This document shows, piece after piece, positions 51,339-59,740 of a stretch of 64,000 bases of DNA. The notes beneath the pieces are model-generated. The model did not search any database and was not told where the DNA came from. It was given only the letters and a program-made list of their open reading frames with translations. Position 1 is the first letter of the stretch, and every line of letters begins with the position of its first letter. The stretch is taken from positions 1 to 64,000 of the forward strand of contig NZ_SMMX01000016.1 of NCBI RefSeq assembly GCF_004345005.1. The letters are read 5' to 3'. The DNA is from Extibacter muris (GTDB taxonomy: Bacteria; Bacillota; Clostridia; Lachnospirales; Lachnospiraceae). Position numbers and translations under genes: made by a program.

Positions 51339-52328
51339 ATGGGAAGTTTTAAAGATGTGGTTGGACACAAAAATATCATCGACTATATAAGAAGTGCAGT
51401 GCAGGAAGATAAGGTGTCGCACGCATATATATTGAACGGGGAAAAGGGAGCGGGGAAGAAGATGCTCGCAAATCTGTTCGCAACGACGCTGCTCTGTGAG
51501 AAGGCCGGTCCGGACCCGTGCAATGAATGTCATTCCTGCAGGCAGGCTGAAAGTGGGAACCACCCGGATATCATCAGAGTGACTCACGAGAAGCCGAACA
51601 CGATCAGCGTGGACGATATCCGTGAACAGGTCAACAATACGATTCTGATAAAGCCATACCAGGGACCTTATAAGATATACATCATACCTCAGGCGGATAT
51701 GATGTCCGTGCAGGCGCAGAACGCGCTCCTTAAGACGATCGAGGAGCCGCCGGAGTATGCGGTTATCATGCTGCTCACGGAAAATGCGGATACGCTGCTT
51801 CCGACGATCGCCTCCCGCTGCGTGATGCTGAAGCTTCGTAATATCAAGGACACGCTTATCAAAAAGTACCTGATGGAGACGATGGAAGTGCCGGATTACA
51901 AGGCGGACATGTGCACCGCTTTTGCCCAGGGGAATATGGGACGGGCAATACTGCTCGCAAACTCCGAGTATTTTAACGAGATTCGTGAGGAAGCGGTCCA
52001 GCTGCTGAAATATATCCAGGAGATGGAGCCTAGCGAAATCGTAGAAGCGGTGAAGCGGATTACGACTTATAAACTTGAAATCAACGACTACCTGGACATT
52101 ATCATGGTATGGTACAGGGATGTCTTGTTATATAAAGCGACAAAAGATATGGACAAGGTTGTGTTCAAGGATCAGATCAAGTATATTAAAGAACAGGCGA
52201 GAAAGAGCTCTTACGAAGGAATCGAGCTGATTCTGGAAAGCCTCGAAAAAGCCAAGACAAGACTGAAGGCGAATGTCAACTTTGAGCTGGCCATGGAGCT
52301 TCTGTTCCTTACCATAAAGGAGAATTAG
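51339..52328 (+). CDS. holB: DNA polymerase III subunit delta'
   Basis: A 329-residue clamp-loader subunit. The AAA+ N-terminal domain has a modified P-loop NGEKGAGKKMLANL and the zinc module C61-x2-C64-x2-C67 (CNECHSCRQ). Downstream, NALLKTIEEPPEYAVIMLLT and the TIASRC arginine-finger-like motif are present. It helps load the sliding clamp. It is followed four bases later by ricT, the same order as in Bacillus (holB-yaaT). Confidence 0.93.
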   Translation: MGSFKDVVGHKNIIDYIRSAVQEDKVSHAYILNGEKGAGKKMLANLFATTLLCEKAGPDPCNECHSCRQAESGNHPDIIRVTHEKPNTISVDDIREQVNNTILIKPYQGPYKIYIIPQADMMSVQAQNALLKTIEEPPEYAVIMLLTENADTLLPTIASRCVMLKLRNIKDTLIKKYLMETMEVPDYKADMCTAFAQGNMGRAILLANSEYFNEIREEAVQLLKYIQEMEPSEIVEAVKRITTYKLEINDYLDIIMVWYRDVLLYKATKDMDKVVFKDQIKYIKEQARKSSYEGIELILESLEKAKTRLKANVNFELAMELLFLTIKEN

Positions 52329-52332
52329 GGAT

Positions 52333-53244
52333 ATGACAAAAGTGATAGGAGTAAGATTCCGGCCTGCGGGAAAGATATATTTTTTCGCGCCGGGAAAGTT
52401 CAATATTAAGACAGGCAACAAGGTCATCGTGGAGACCGCCAGAGGCGTGGAATTTGGTTCTGTCGTCACCGGTCCGAAGGAAGTCGCAGATGACCGGATT
52501 ACTCAGCCGCTCAAGTCTGTTATCCGTATAGCCACGAAGGATGATATGGATAAAGAAGCAAGAAACAGAGAGAAGGAAAAGGAAGCCTTTGAAATCTGCC
52601 TGGAGAAGATTCGCAAGCATGGGCTGGAGATGAAGCTGATAGACGCGGAGTATACATTTGACAATAATAAGGTATTGTTCTACTTTACGGCAGACGGCAG
52701 AATTGACTTCCGTGAGCTCGTTAAGGATCTGGCGAGCGTGTTCCGCACAAGGATCGAGCTCAGGCAGATCGGTGTCCGGGACGAGACGAAGATCCGCGGA
52801 GGAATCGGCATATGCGGCAGGCCCCTCTGCTGCAATACGTATCTGACAGAATTTGCCCCCGTGTCCATCAAGATGGCCAAAGAGCAGAACCTGTCCTTGA
52901 ATCCCACGAAGATATCGGGCGTGTGCGGAAGGCTGATGTGCTGCCTTACCAATGAAGAAGAGACATATGAGGAGCTGAATAACAGGCTGCCGTCTGTCGG
53001 CGACCATGTGACCACGCCGGAGGGACTGCACGGGGATGTCCAGTCGGTGAACGTGCTGCGCCAGCAGGTGAAGGTAATCGTAACTTTGGAAAATGACGAG
53101 AAAGAGATCCGGGAGTATAAAGCAGCCGAATTACGGTTTAAGCCAAAGCGCAGGAAAAAGGATGTAAGGCTTACGAAAGAAGAACTTGCACAACTGAAGG
53201 CGCTGGAAGAGAAGAATGGGGTGTCAAAGCTGGATGATAACTAA
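52333..53244 (+). CDS. ricT: RicT/YaaT, PSP1-domain regulatory iron-sulfur protein
   Basis: A 303-residue PSP1 C-terminal domain protein. The start VIGVRFRPAGKIYFFAPG is typical. The cysteine motifs GICGRPLCCNTYL and GVCGRLMCCLTNEEE are those that coordinate Fe-S clusters in the RicA/F/T (Y) complex. In Bacillus this complex binds RNase Y and stimulates Spo0A phosphorylation, competence and mRNA maturation. The tail is rich in Lys. It overlaps the next gene by 11 bases. Confidence 0.93.
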   Translation: MTKVIGVRFRPAGKIYFFAPGKFNIKTGNKVIVETARGVEFGSVVTGPKEVADDRITQPLKSVIRIATKDDMDKEARNREKEKEAFEICLEKIRKHGLEMKLIDAEYTFDNNKVLFYFTADGRIDFRELVKDLASVFRTRIELRQIGVRDETKIRGGIGICGRPLCCNTYLTEFAPVSIKMAKEQNLSLNPTKISGVCGRLMCCLTNEEETYEELNNRLPSVGDHVTTPEGLHGDVQSVNVLRQQVKVIVTLENDEKEIREYKAAELRFKPKRRKKDVRLTKEELAQLKALEEKNGVSKLDDN

Positions 53245-53971
53245 TCTGAAGCCGGGAGAACGGCTGGACGACCTGCAGATCAAGGGATATGAGATAATCC
53301 AGAGCCCCGGCCGGTTCTGCTTTGGGATGGATGCGGTGCTGCTGTCTTCCTTTGCCCATGTCAGGGCGGGGGAAGAGGCGCTGGATCTGGGGACCGGAAC
53401 GGGCATCCTGCCTGTTCTGCTCGAGGCCAAGAATGAAGGCTCACGTTACGTGGGGCTGGAGATACAGGAGGAGAGTGCGGACATGGCACGCCGGAGCGTC
53501 CGCCACAACGGGCTTGAAGGGAAGGTTGACATTGTGACAGGTGATATCAAAGAGGCGGCCGCTTTACTCGGACCGGCCTCTTTTCATGTCATTACGACGA
53601 ATCCCCCGTATATGATTGGGAACCACGGGCTTAAGAATGACAATGAGGCATTGTACGTGGCCCGACATGAGGCGCTGGTCTGTCTCGATGATATCCTGCG
53701 GGAAAGTGCAAAGATACTCCGTCCGAAGGGAAGGTTCTATATGGTGCACCGTCCGTTCCGCCTGCCGGAGATATTTGCGAAGATGTGCGGCTACAGGATA
53801 GAGCCGAAACGTATGCGGCTCGTATATCCGTACATCGATAAGGAGCCCAATATGGTTCTGATTGAGGGGCTCAAAGGCGGGAACCCGAGGATGCAGGCAG
53901 AGCCGCCGCTTATCGTATATGAAAAGAACGGTGATTACACAAAAGAGCTGCGCAGCCTGTACGGAGTATAG
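53234..53971 (+). CDS. tRNA1(Val) adenine-37 N6-methyltransferase family (YabB-like)
   Basis: A protein of about 245 residues: a Rossmann SAM-dependent methyltransferase. The SAM motif is EALDLGTGTGILPVLLEAK and the catalytic N6-adenine motif is TTNPPYMIGN. The N-terminus LKPGERLDDLQIKGYEIIQ is typical for the YabB/TrmN6 family. ATG 53234 was preferred because it fits the family start and has GGGGTG 10 bases upstream; ATG 53216 is an alternative. It lies between ricT and rsmI, as in Bacillus. Confidence 0.9.
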   Translation: MITNLKPGERLDDLQIKGYEIIQSPGRFCFGMDAVLLSSFAHVRAGEEALDLGTGTGILPVLLEAKNEGSRYVGLEIQEESADMARRSVRHNGLEGKVDIVTGDIKEAAALLGPASFHVITTNPPYMIGNHGLKNDNEALYVARHEALVCLDDILRESAKILRPKGRFYMVHRPFRLPEIFAKMCGYRIEPKRMRLVYPYIDKEPNMVLIEGLKGGNPRMQAEPPLIVYEKNGDYTKELRSLYGV

Positions 53972-54009
53972 GCACGTCCGCTTGGTACGGTGCAGAAAAG
54001 GAGGGGATT

Positions 54010-54846
54010 ATGGGCGGTATATTGTACTTGTGCGCAACGCCAATCGGAAATCTGGAGGATATGACATTCCGGGCAGTACGAATATTAAAAGAAGCTGATC
54101 TGATTGCAGCGGAAGATACACGCAACAGTATCAAGCTTTTGAACCATTTCGAGATAAAGACGCCGATGACCAGCTATCATGAATATAACAAGATTGAAAA
54201 GGGACAGAAGCTTGTAGAGCTTCTTCTTGAGGGCAGGAACATCGCGCTCATAACGGATGCAGGAACGCCCGGGATTTCCGATCCGGGGGAGGAACTTGTG
54301 AAGATGTGTTATGAAGCAGGGGCGGCTGTGACATCCGTGCCCGGTGCCGCGGCGTGTATTACGGCGCTTACGCTGTCAGGCCTGTCCACGAGAAGGTTCG
54401 CCTTCGAGGCATTCCTTCCTTCGGACAAAAAGGAGCGGAGGGAGATACTGGAAGAACTGGCGGGAGAGACGAGGACCATTGTCCTCTATGAAGCGCCGCA
54501 CCGTCTCGTCCGGACGCTGAAAGAACTTGCCGAAGCGATGGGAGACAGGAAGGCAACCGTATGCAGGGAACTGACAAAAATGCATGAGACGGCATTTGCC
54601 ACCACGCTGGAAGATGCCTGCTTATATTATGAGACGACGGAACCGAAAGGGGAATGTGTAATCGTCGTGGAAGGCAAGAGCCGGAAGGCAGCCAGGGCAG
54701 AGGCCCGGGCCAGGTGGGAGGAGCTGAGCATGGAAGAGCATATGGAACAGTATCTTTCTGCGGGCATGACTAAAAAAGATGCTATGAAACAGGTTGCGAG
54801 GGACCGCGGAATCGGTAAGCGCGAGGTATACCAGGCGCTGCTGTAG
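54010..54846 (+). CDS. rsmI: 16S rRNA (cytidine-1402-2'-O)-methyltransferase
   Basis: A 278-residue SAM-dependent tetrapyrrole-methylase-fold enzyme. Signatures are LYLCATPIGNLEDMTFRA, EDTRNSIKLLNHF, LITDAGTPGISDPGEEL and VPGAAACITALTLSGL. It methylates the 2'-OH of C1402 in 16S rRNA. AGGAGGGG precedes the ATG. It ends the yaaO-holB-ricT-trmN6-rsmI block and is followed by a terminator. Confidence 0.96.
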   Translation: MGGILYLCATPIGNLEDMTFRAVRILKEADLIAAEDTRNSIKLLNHFEIKTPMTSYHEYNKIEKGQKLVELLLEGRNIALITDAGTPGISDPGEELVKMCYEAGAAVTSVPGAAACITALTLSGLSTRRFAFEAFLPSDKKERREILEELAGETRTIVLYEAPHRLVRTLKELAEAMGDRKATVCRELTKMHETAFATTLEDACLYYETTEPKGECVIVVEGKSRKAARAEARARWEELSMEEHMEQYLSAGMTKKDAMKQVARDRGIGKREVYQALL

Positions 54847-54907
54847 CAGATGCCGGCAGACTCCGCTAGGCTCTTGTTCAACTTGTATAGAATTATTTAA
54901 AAAGATT

Positions 54908-54943
54908 GTTCAACTTGGGCATGGTTCAGGTTGAACTTTTTTT
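54908..54943 (+). terminator. Intrinsic terminator after rsmI
   Basis: GTTCAACTTG (54908-54917) pairs with CAGGTTGAAC (54927-54936), one G-U pair, followed by seven T residues. Confidence 0.85.
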
Positions 54944-55010
54944 ATATACTTTGTTACAGAACGAAAAAGGTATCGGATGATACGAGAGGTTGATTAGGAG
55001 GAAGTAAAAA

Positions 55011-56123
55011 ATGGCAAGCTTATCATTAAAGCACATTAACAAAGTATATCCAAACGGATTTGAAGCGGTAAAGGATTTTAATCTTGAGATTGACGACAAG
55101 GAGTTCATCATATTTGTCGGACCGTCCGGATGCGGTAAGTCTACGACGCTTCGTATGATCGCAGGTCTGGAGGAGATATCTTCCGGCGAGCTCAGAATTG
55201 GGGATAAAGTGGTAAATGACGTAGAGCCGAAGGACAGAGATATCGCGATGGTATTCCAGAACTATGCGCTGTATCCTCATATGACGGTGTATGATAACAT
55301 GGCATTTGGCCTGAAGCTTCGGAAGACTCCGAAGGACCAGATTGACAAGATGGTCCGCGAGGCAGCCAGAATCCTCGATTTGGAACAGCTGCTGGACCGG
55401 AAGCCAAAGGCACTGTCAGGAGGCCAGAGACAGCGCGTTGCCATGGGCCGTGCCATCGTACGTAATCCTAAGGTATTTCTTATGGATGAGCCTCTTTCCA
55501 ACCTGGACGCCAAGCTCCGTGGCCAGATGCGTATTGAGATCTCAAAGCTGCACCAGAGGCTTGGAACCACAATCATCTATGTAACTCATGACCAGACAGA
55601 GGCTATGACGCTCGGAACAAGAATCGTAGTTATGAATGCAGGTATCGTACAGCAGGTAGATACGCCGCAGACGTTGTATGACTATCCATGCAACCTGTTC
55701 GTGGCAGGATTTATCGGGTCTCCTCAGATGAACTTTATCGATGCGGTATGCAAGGTGAACGGTGAGAAAGTAGTGCTTCAGGCAGGACCTTCTGCGATCG
55801 AGCTTCCACCGGCGAAAGCGAAGAAGCTCATTGACGGCGGATATGACGGTAAGACAGTCGTCCTCGGCATCCGCCCGGAGGACGTGCATGATGAGCAGAT
55901 GTTCATCGAGTCTTCCCCGAACACCGTAATAGAAGCTACCATCCGTGTATATGAGATGTTGGGTGCGGAAGTGTACCTGTACTTTGATTACGAAGGTTCC
56001 AATATGACAGCAAGGGTTGACCCGAGGACGACAGCAAGAACAGGCGACACAGTGAAGTTCGCTCTGGATGCAGAGAAGATTCACGTGTTTGACAAAGAGA
56101 CAGAACTTACAATTACAAACTAA
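55011..56123 (+). CDS. Carbohydrate ABC transporter ATPase (UgpC/MsmK type)
   Basis: A 370-residue ATPase: Walker A GPSGCGKST (37-45), Q-loop FQNYALYPHMT, signature LSGGQRQR (135-142), Walker B VFLMDEPLSNLDAKLR, H-loop YVTHDQTEAM, then a C-terminal TOBE/OB regulatory domain (about 235-370). No permease or binding-protein gene is near. In Firmicutes such single ATPases (MsmK, MsiK) energise several sugar importers, which is likely here. AGGAGG precedes the start. Confidence 0.93.
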   Translation: MASLSLKHINKVYPNGFEAVKDFNLEIDDKEFIIFVGPSGCGKSTTLRMIAGLEEISSGELRIGDKVVNDVEPKDRDIAMVFQNYALYPHMTVYDNMAFGLKLRKTPKDQIDKMVREAARILDLEQLLDRKPKALSGGQRQRVAMGRAIVRNPKVFLMDEPLSNLDAKLRGQMRIEISKLHQRLGTTIIYVTHDQTEAMTLGTRIVVMNAGIVQQVDTPQTLYDYPCNLFVAGFIGSPQMNFIDAVCKVNGEKVVLQAGPSAIELPPAKAKKLIDGGYDGKTVVLGIRPEDVHDEQMFIESSPNTVIEATIRVYEMLGAEVYLYFDYEGSNMTARVDPRTTARTGDTVKFALDAEKIHVFDKETELTITN

Positions 56124-56139
56124 TTTCTAAGAACGCAGG

Positions 56140-56163
56140 ATGCCGGCCCGATTGGGCTGGCAT
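56140..56163 (+). terminator. Hairpin after the ABC ATPase gene
   Basis: ATGCCGGCCC (56140-56149) and GGGCTGGCAT (56154-56163) pair with one G-U and a 4-base loop; the T-rich tail is short. From here to 56365 nothing else is recognised. Confidence 0.65.
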
Positions 56164-56365
56164 TCTTATGCTTATTGTGATACACTGAATGAAACCTATC
56201 TGAACGGCGCTCCGCAGTTCAGGGCTCATAATGAGCCGGTCAGGCCGCTCGGCCAGCAAATTCACTGATAATTTAGATAAACGGAATGTGTGGTGTTGCC
56301 TATGGACGAAAAATAATATACAAAAATGAAGCTGTTATTTTGTATGCCCAAGTACAAAATACAGC

Positions 56366-56394
56366 TTGTATATGCAAACGTAAACGGTTATAAT
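56366..56394 (+). promoter_or_regulatory. Putative promoter of the coiled-coil gene
   Basis: TTGTAT (56366-56371), 17 bases, TATAAT (56389-56394), 26 bases before the start codon. The spacer contains GCAAACGTAAACG, reminiscent of a LacI/CcpA-type half-site. Confidence 0.55.
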
Positions 56395-56420
56395 GATAAA
56401 ACACATAAGGAGTGAAGCGT

Positions 56421-56969
56421 ATGACAGAACAGAAATTTATTGAGATTCTTGGGGCAATGCTGGATGAGAAACTAGAACAAAAGCTGGAAGAGAAACTAGA
56501 ACAGAAACTGGACGAAAAACTAGAGCCGGTAATCAGGAGGCTGGACGCCATCGAACAGCGAATGGACGCCATAGAACAGCGTATAGACGTAATAGAACGG
56601 CGTATGGACGTCTTAGAACATAAGGTAGAAGCACTGGAACAGAACGCAGAGTCTGTAGAGCAGGATATAAAGCAGCTTAATATCCGTCTGGGAGGCATGA
56701 ACGAGCAGATGAAGCAGATGGTTGAATGGATTGTTGCCCTGGAACAAAAAGTAAAGCTGTCAAACCAACAGTTCTACGAGTTTCAGCTTATGGTGGAGAA
56801 TGATATCAAGCACCCGGTATCTATGCTATGTGAAAATGTGTATCCTGTGTCTGAAGGTTGGATAAAGAATGAGCGGAGGCTTACTTCCTTGGAAGAAAAC
56901 GTAGGCGTTATCAAGGTTATCGTTGAGAAGCACGGCCGTGAAATCAAGAATATAAAGCGAATGCGGTAA
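56421..56969 (+). CDS. Coiled-coil protein with tandem DNA repeats
   Basis: A 182-residue, highly charged protein predicted to be almost wholly coiled coil. The N-terminal part repeats KLE(Q/E/D)KLEEK-type units (about residues 14-34), then EQRMDAIEQRIDVIERRMDV heptads (about 42-62). At DNA level the first block is built from 12-base repeats (GAAACTAGAACA-like) and the second from 21-base repeats around ATGGACGCCATAGAACAG. It could be a structural or scaffolding protein. ATG 56421 has AAGGAG 8 bases upstream. Function unknown. Confidence 0.75.
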   Translation: MTEQKFIEILGAMLDEKLEQKLEEKLEQKLDEKLEPVIRRLDAIEQRMDAIEQRIDVIERRMDVLEHKVEALEQNAESVEQDIKQLNIRLGGMNEQMKQMVEWIVALEQKVKLSNQQFYEFQLMVENDIKHPVSMLCENVYPVSEGWIKNERRLTSLEENVGVIKVIVEKHGREIKNIKRMR

Positions 56970-57039
56970 ACGGGCGGAAGGCTTTCGGCTTCTTCAATAT
57001 CTTCCGGGTTAAATGCACAGCAGCAGGCGGTTGGTTTGA

Positions 57040-58383
57040 CTAACCGCCTGTTTTGTGATGAGAACGCTGTTTTTTAAAGTGCCGGCAGACGAATAGGAGT
57101 GCAACGGCACATGTAGCCAACTCTGTTACCGGGAAGGAAAGCCACACACCTGTCATCCCGAACATGTGCGACATCAGCAGCGTAAGCGGTAGCAGGAGGA
57201 CTATCCCGCGAAGCATTGCAAGTGAAAAGGAGAGCCTGGCCTGTTCTACGGAGCTGAATAATATGGCTGAAATTATATTGATGCCGGCAAATAAAAATGC
57301 GGTAAAATATAAAAGGATTCCCTCTCCCGCCATCTCCGCCAGCGCCCTGTTGCCGCTATGATTGAACAGGCTGATGACAGGAACCCTCAGGACAGACAGG
57401 AGGCTGTAGATAGCGACAGAGAATACAGAGGCCGAAGTGATGGCATATAAATAGACTCTACGTATGCTGTCCTGCCGGCCTGCCCCGTGTGCTTTGCTTA
57501 ACAGCGGCTGGCTGCCCTGCGCAATACCGGTATATATAGAAGTGACGACGAGCGACAGGTTGGCAATGATGCCGTATGCCGCAACACCCATATTACCTTT
57601 CAGCGACAGGATGATGAAGTTGAACGTAATCATCACAATACCGGAAGCCGCTTCGGCGATGAAGGAGGACAGGCCAAGCGAGAGGATTCCCGCGCTGCTT
57701 TTTACCATATGGGACGGCCTTGCAAGCCTTAGGCCGCTCTTGGCAGAGAGCAGGTGGAGTGAAAGGATACCGAGGCTTATAAGCGGTGCAAGGCAGGTGG
57801 CGATTACGGCGCCGAATATCCCCATGCCGAGGGGAAAGATGAATACGTAGTCCAGAATGACATTAGAAAAGCTGCCGGCAAGCATGGCTGCCATGGACAA
57901 GTTGGGATTCCTGTCATTCCTTACAAAACAGAGCACAACATTATTGAGCATAAAAGCAGGTGCAAACAGCAGTATAACCTTCAGATATATGCGCGTCATC
58001 TCGAACACGGCCCTGTCAGCGTGAAGAAGTGAGGTCAGGGCCTTGTCCCCGAACGCTCCGGCCAATACAAAGAGGAAAGAAAGGGCAAGTGACGCGATGA
58101 CGGCTGTGGTGAATGTCCGGCTTGCCGCGGCAGTATTTCCGGCAGCCTTCTGGATGGAATATCTGGTGCCTCCTCCCATACCGGCCATCAGACCCGTACC
58201 GTGGATGAAGCTGTAGACGGGGATTGCCAGATTCAGTGCAGTAAGTCCGTCAGGGCCAAGCCCCCGGGCGATAAACAGAGTATCGGCCAGTATATAGCAG
58301 GAGAGGCCGACCATCCCGGTGACATTGAACAATACGTATTTGCAGAAGGTAAGAAAAAGTGAGGAAGGATTGGTTTCTTTCAT
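57040..58383 (-). CDS. MATE family efflux transporter
   Basis: A protein of about 447 residues with twelve predicted membrane helices in two halves. GMVGLSCYILADTLFIARGLG and GLTALNLAIPVYSFIHGTGLM, MGGGTRYSIQKAAG are typical of the N-terminal half. It should export cationic or drug-like compounds using an ion gradient. The ATG at 58383 has GGAGG 8 bases upstream; an earlier in-frame start lacks a site. It is divergent from the CdaR-type regulator. Confidence 0.92.
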   Translation of the reverse strand: MKETNPSSLFLTFCKYVLFNVTGMVGLSCYILADTLFIARGLGPDGLTALNLAIPVYSFIHGTGLMAGMGGGTRYSIQKAAGNTAAASRTFTTAVIASLALSFLFVLAGAFGDKALTSLLHADRAVFEMTRIYLKVILLFAPAFMLNNVVLCFVRNDRNPNLSMAAMLAGSFSNVILDYVFIFPLGMGIFGAVIATCLAPLISLGILSLHLLSAKSGLRLARPSHMVKSSAGILSLGLSSFIAEAASGIVMITFNFIILSLKGNMGVAAYGIIANLSLVVTSIYTGIAQGSQPLLSKAHGAGRQDSIRRVYLYAITSASVFSVAIYSLLSVLRVPVISLFNHSGNRALAEMAGEGILLYFTAFLFAGINIISAILFSSVEQARLSFSLAMLRGIVLLLPLTLLMSHMFGMTGVWLSFPVTELATCAVALLFVCRHFKKQRSHHKTGG

Positions 58384-58566
58384 AAATGAGCCTCCAAAAA
58401 AAGCGCCCGGTCCCATACCTTCTAAGACCTAACGGTATGGCTTCCAAACGCTTCTCATACTTTACCCGGTGGCAAAGTCATATTCTGTATGTGGTTCCAG
58501 ACGGCATATGGATTGCTGCCGCCTTGCTTTCTGAAAGTATCATACATGAATTAATGTGGAGTGTCA

Positions 58567-58607
58567 ATGGTAAAATATTAGACACTGCCAGCTTCGTATG
58601 GTAAAAT
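58567..58607 (+). promoter_or_regulatory. Direct repeat overlapping a weak promoter of the CdaR-type gene
   Basis: ATGGTAAAAT occurs at 58567-58576 and 58598-58607, 31 bases apart. TTAGAC (58578-58583) and TAAAAT (58602-58607), 18 bases apart, may be the promoter. The repeats could be operators for the adjacent regulator. The rest of 58384-58566 shows nothing clear. Confidence 0.35.
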
Positions 58608-58642
58608 GATAAATGGACGTATAGTCCGACAGGAGGATGCGG

Positions 58643-59728
58643 ATGTTATCGAACCAGGTATTGCATAAGACAGTCCAGGATATCCGAAGGATAACGGAGC
58701 TGGAAGTTTCTGTTTGGGATATTCATGCGACATGTCTTGTCATGACGAATGAAAAGCAGACAATGCTGGAGAAGCAAGTGGCATCATTTATAAAACATAC
58801 GGGAGATGCCAGGGAATATATCGAGGACAGCACAGCGCTGTTTCTGATTCATGTTGAAGATGAACCGGTATATGTGCTGGCGCTTCAGGGCAACAAGTCT
58901 CCGATTGCCATGAGCGGGCGTCTGGGGGCAAGCCAGCTGGAGAACCTGATATCCGCGTACAGAGAGAGAATGGACAAGAACCGTTTTATCCAGAACCTGA
59001 TCTTAGACAACCTGCTGCTTGTAGACGTCTATAATCAGGCCAAGAAGATGAAGATACCCGTGGAGCTGCGAAGGGCAGTGTTCCTTATCGAGCCAAAGCA
59101 CGAAGGAGAGAACCTAGTGCTTGAGACATTGAAGGGCCTGTATGCCACAGGCAGCAGAGACTTTGTGACGGCTGTAGACGAGGGGCATATCATTCTTGTC
59201 AAAGCGCTGGAAAAGACGGAAGATTATAAAGATATGAACCAGACCGCGAAGGTCATTGTCGATACGCTGAATATGGAGGCCATGGTCAGCGTCAGGGTTG
59301 CTTACGGGACGATAATCGAAGAACTGAGAGAGGTATCCAGATCATATAAAGAGGCCGCTATGGCATTGGAAGTGGGACGCGTATTCTATGCGGAACGTAA
59401 TATACTCGCGTACAGCGAGCTTGGAATAGGCAGACTCATACACCAGCTCCCGGTACCGCTTTGTGAAATGTTCCTGAAGGAGGTGTTCGATGGCGGAGGG
59501 TCAGGAGAATTTGACGATGAAGAGCTGGCTACCGTCTATACCTTTTTTGAAAACAACCTGAACATATCCGAGACAGCCAGGCAGCTTTATGTACACAGAA
59601 ACACACTTGTGTACAGGCTGGAGAAGATACAGAAGAAGACAGGGCTTGACGTAAGGGTGTTCGACGACGCGTTGACATTTAAGATAGCTATGATGGTCGC
59701 AGACCACATGAAATATATGAAGGAGTAG
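58643..59728 (+). CDS. CdaR/PucR-family transcriptional regulator
   Basis: A 361-residue regulator. The N-terminal diacid-recognition-like domain (LSNQVLHKTVQDIRRITELE, about 1-130) resembles CdaR. A central GGDEF-like, non-enzymatic region follows (about 140-260). The C-terminal PucR helix-turn-helix carries NNLNISETARQLYVHRNTL and VYRLEKIQKKTG. CdaR-type proteins activate sugar-acid or organic-acid genes. The start ATG 58643 has GGAGG 6 bases upstream. The hydratase gene begins 12 bases later, so it is probably both cotranscribed and a candidate target. Confidence 0.88.
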   Translation: MLSNQVLHKTVQDIRRITELEVSVWDIHATCLVMTNEKQTMLEKQVASFIKHTGDAREYIEDSTALFLIHVEDEPVYVLALQGNKSPIAMSGRLGASQLENLISAYRERMDKNRFIQNLILDNLLLVDVYNQAKKMKIPVELRRAVFLIEPKHEGENLVLETLKGLYATGSRDFVTAVDEGHIILVKALEKTEDYKDMNQTAKVIVDTLNMEAMVSVRVAYGTIIEELREVSRSYKEAAMALEVGRVFYAERNILAYSELGIGRLIHQLPVPLCEMFLKEVFDGGGSGEFDDEELATVYTFFENNLNISETARQLYVHRNTLVYRLEKIQKKTGLDVRVFDDALTFKIAMMVADHMKYMKE

Positions 59729-59740
59729 GAGGAAATTAAC

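Noticed and set aside
56421-56640. CRISPR-like short repeats
   Set aside because: The repeats are contiguous, in frame and encode coiled-coil heptads; there are no spacers and no cas genes.
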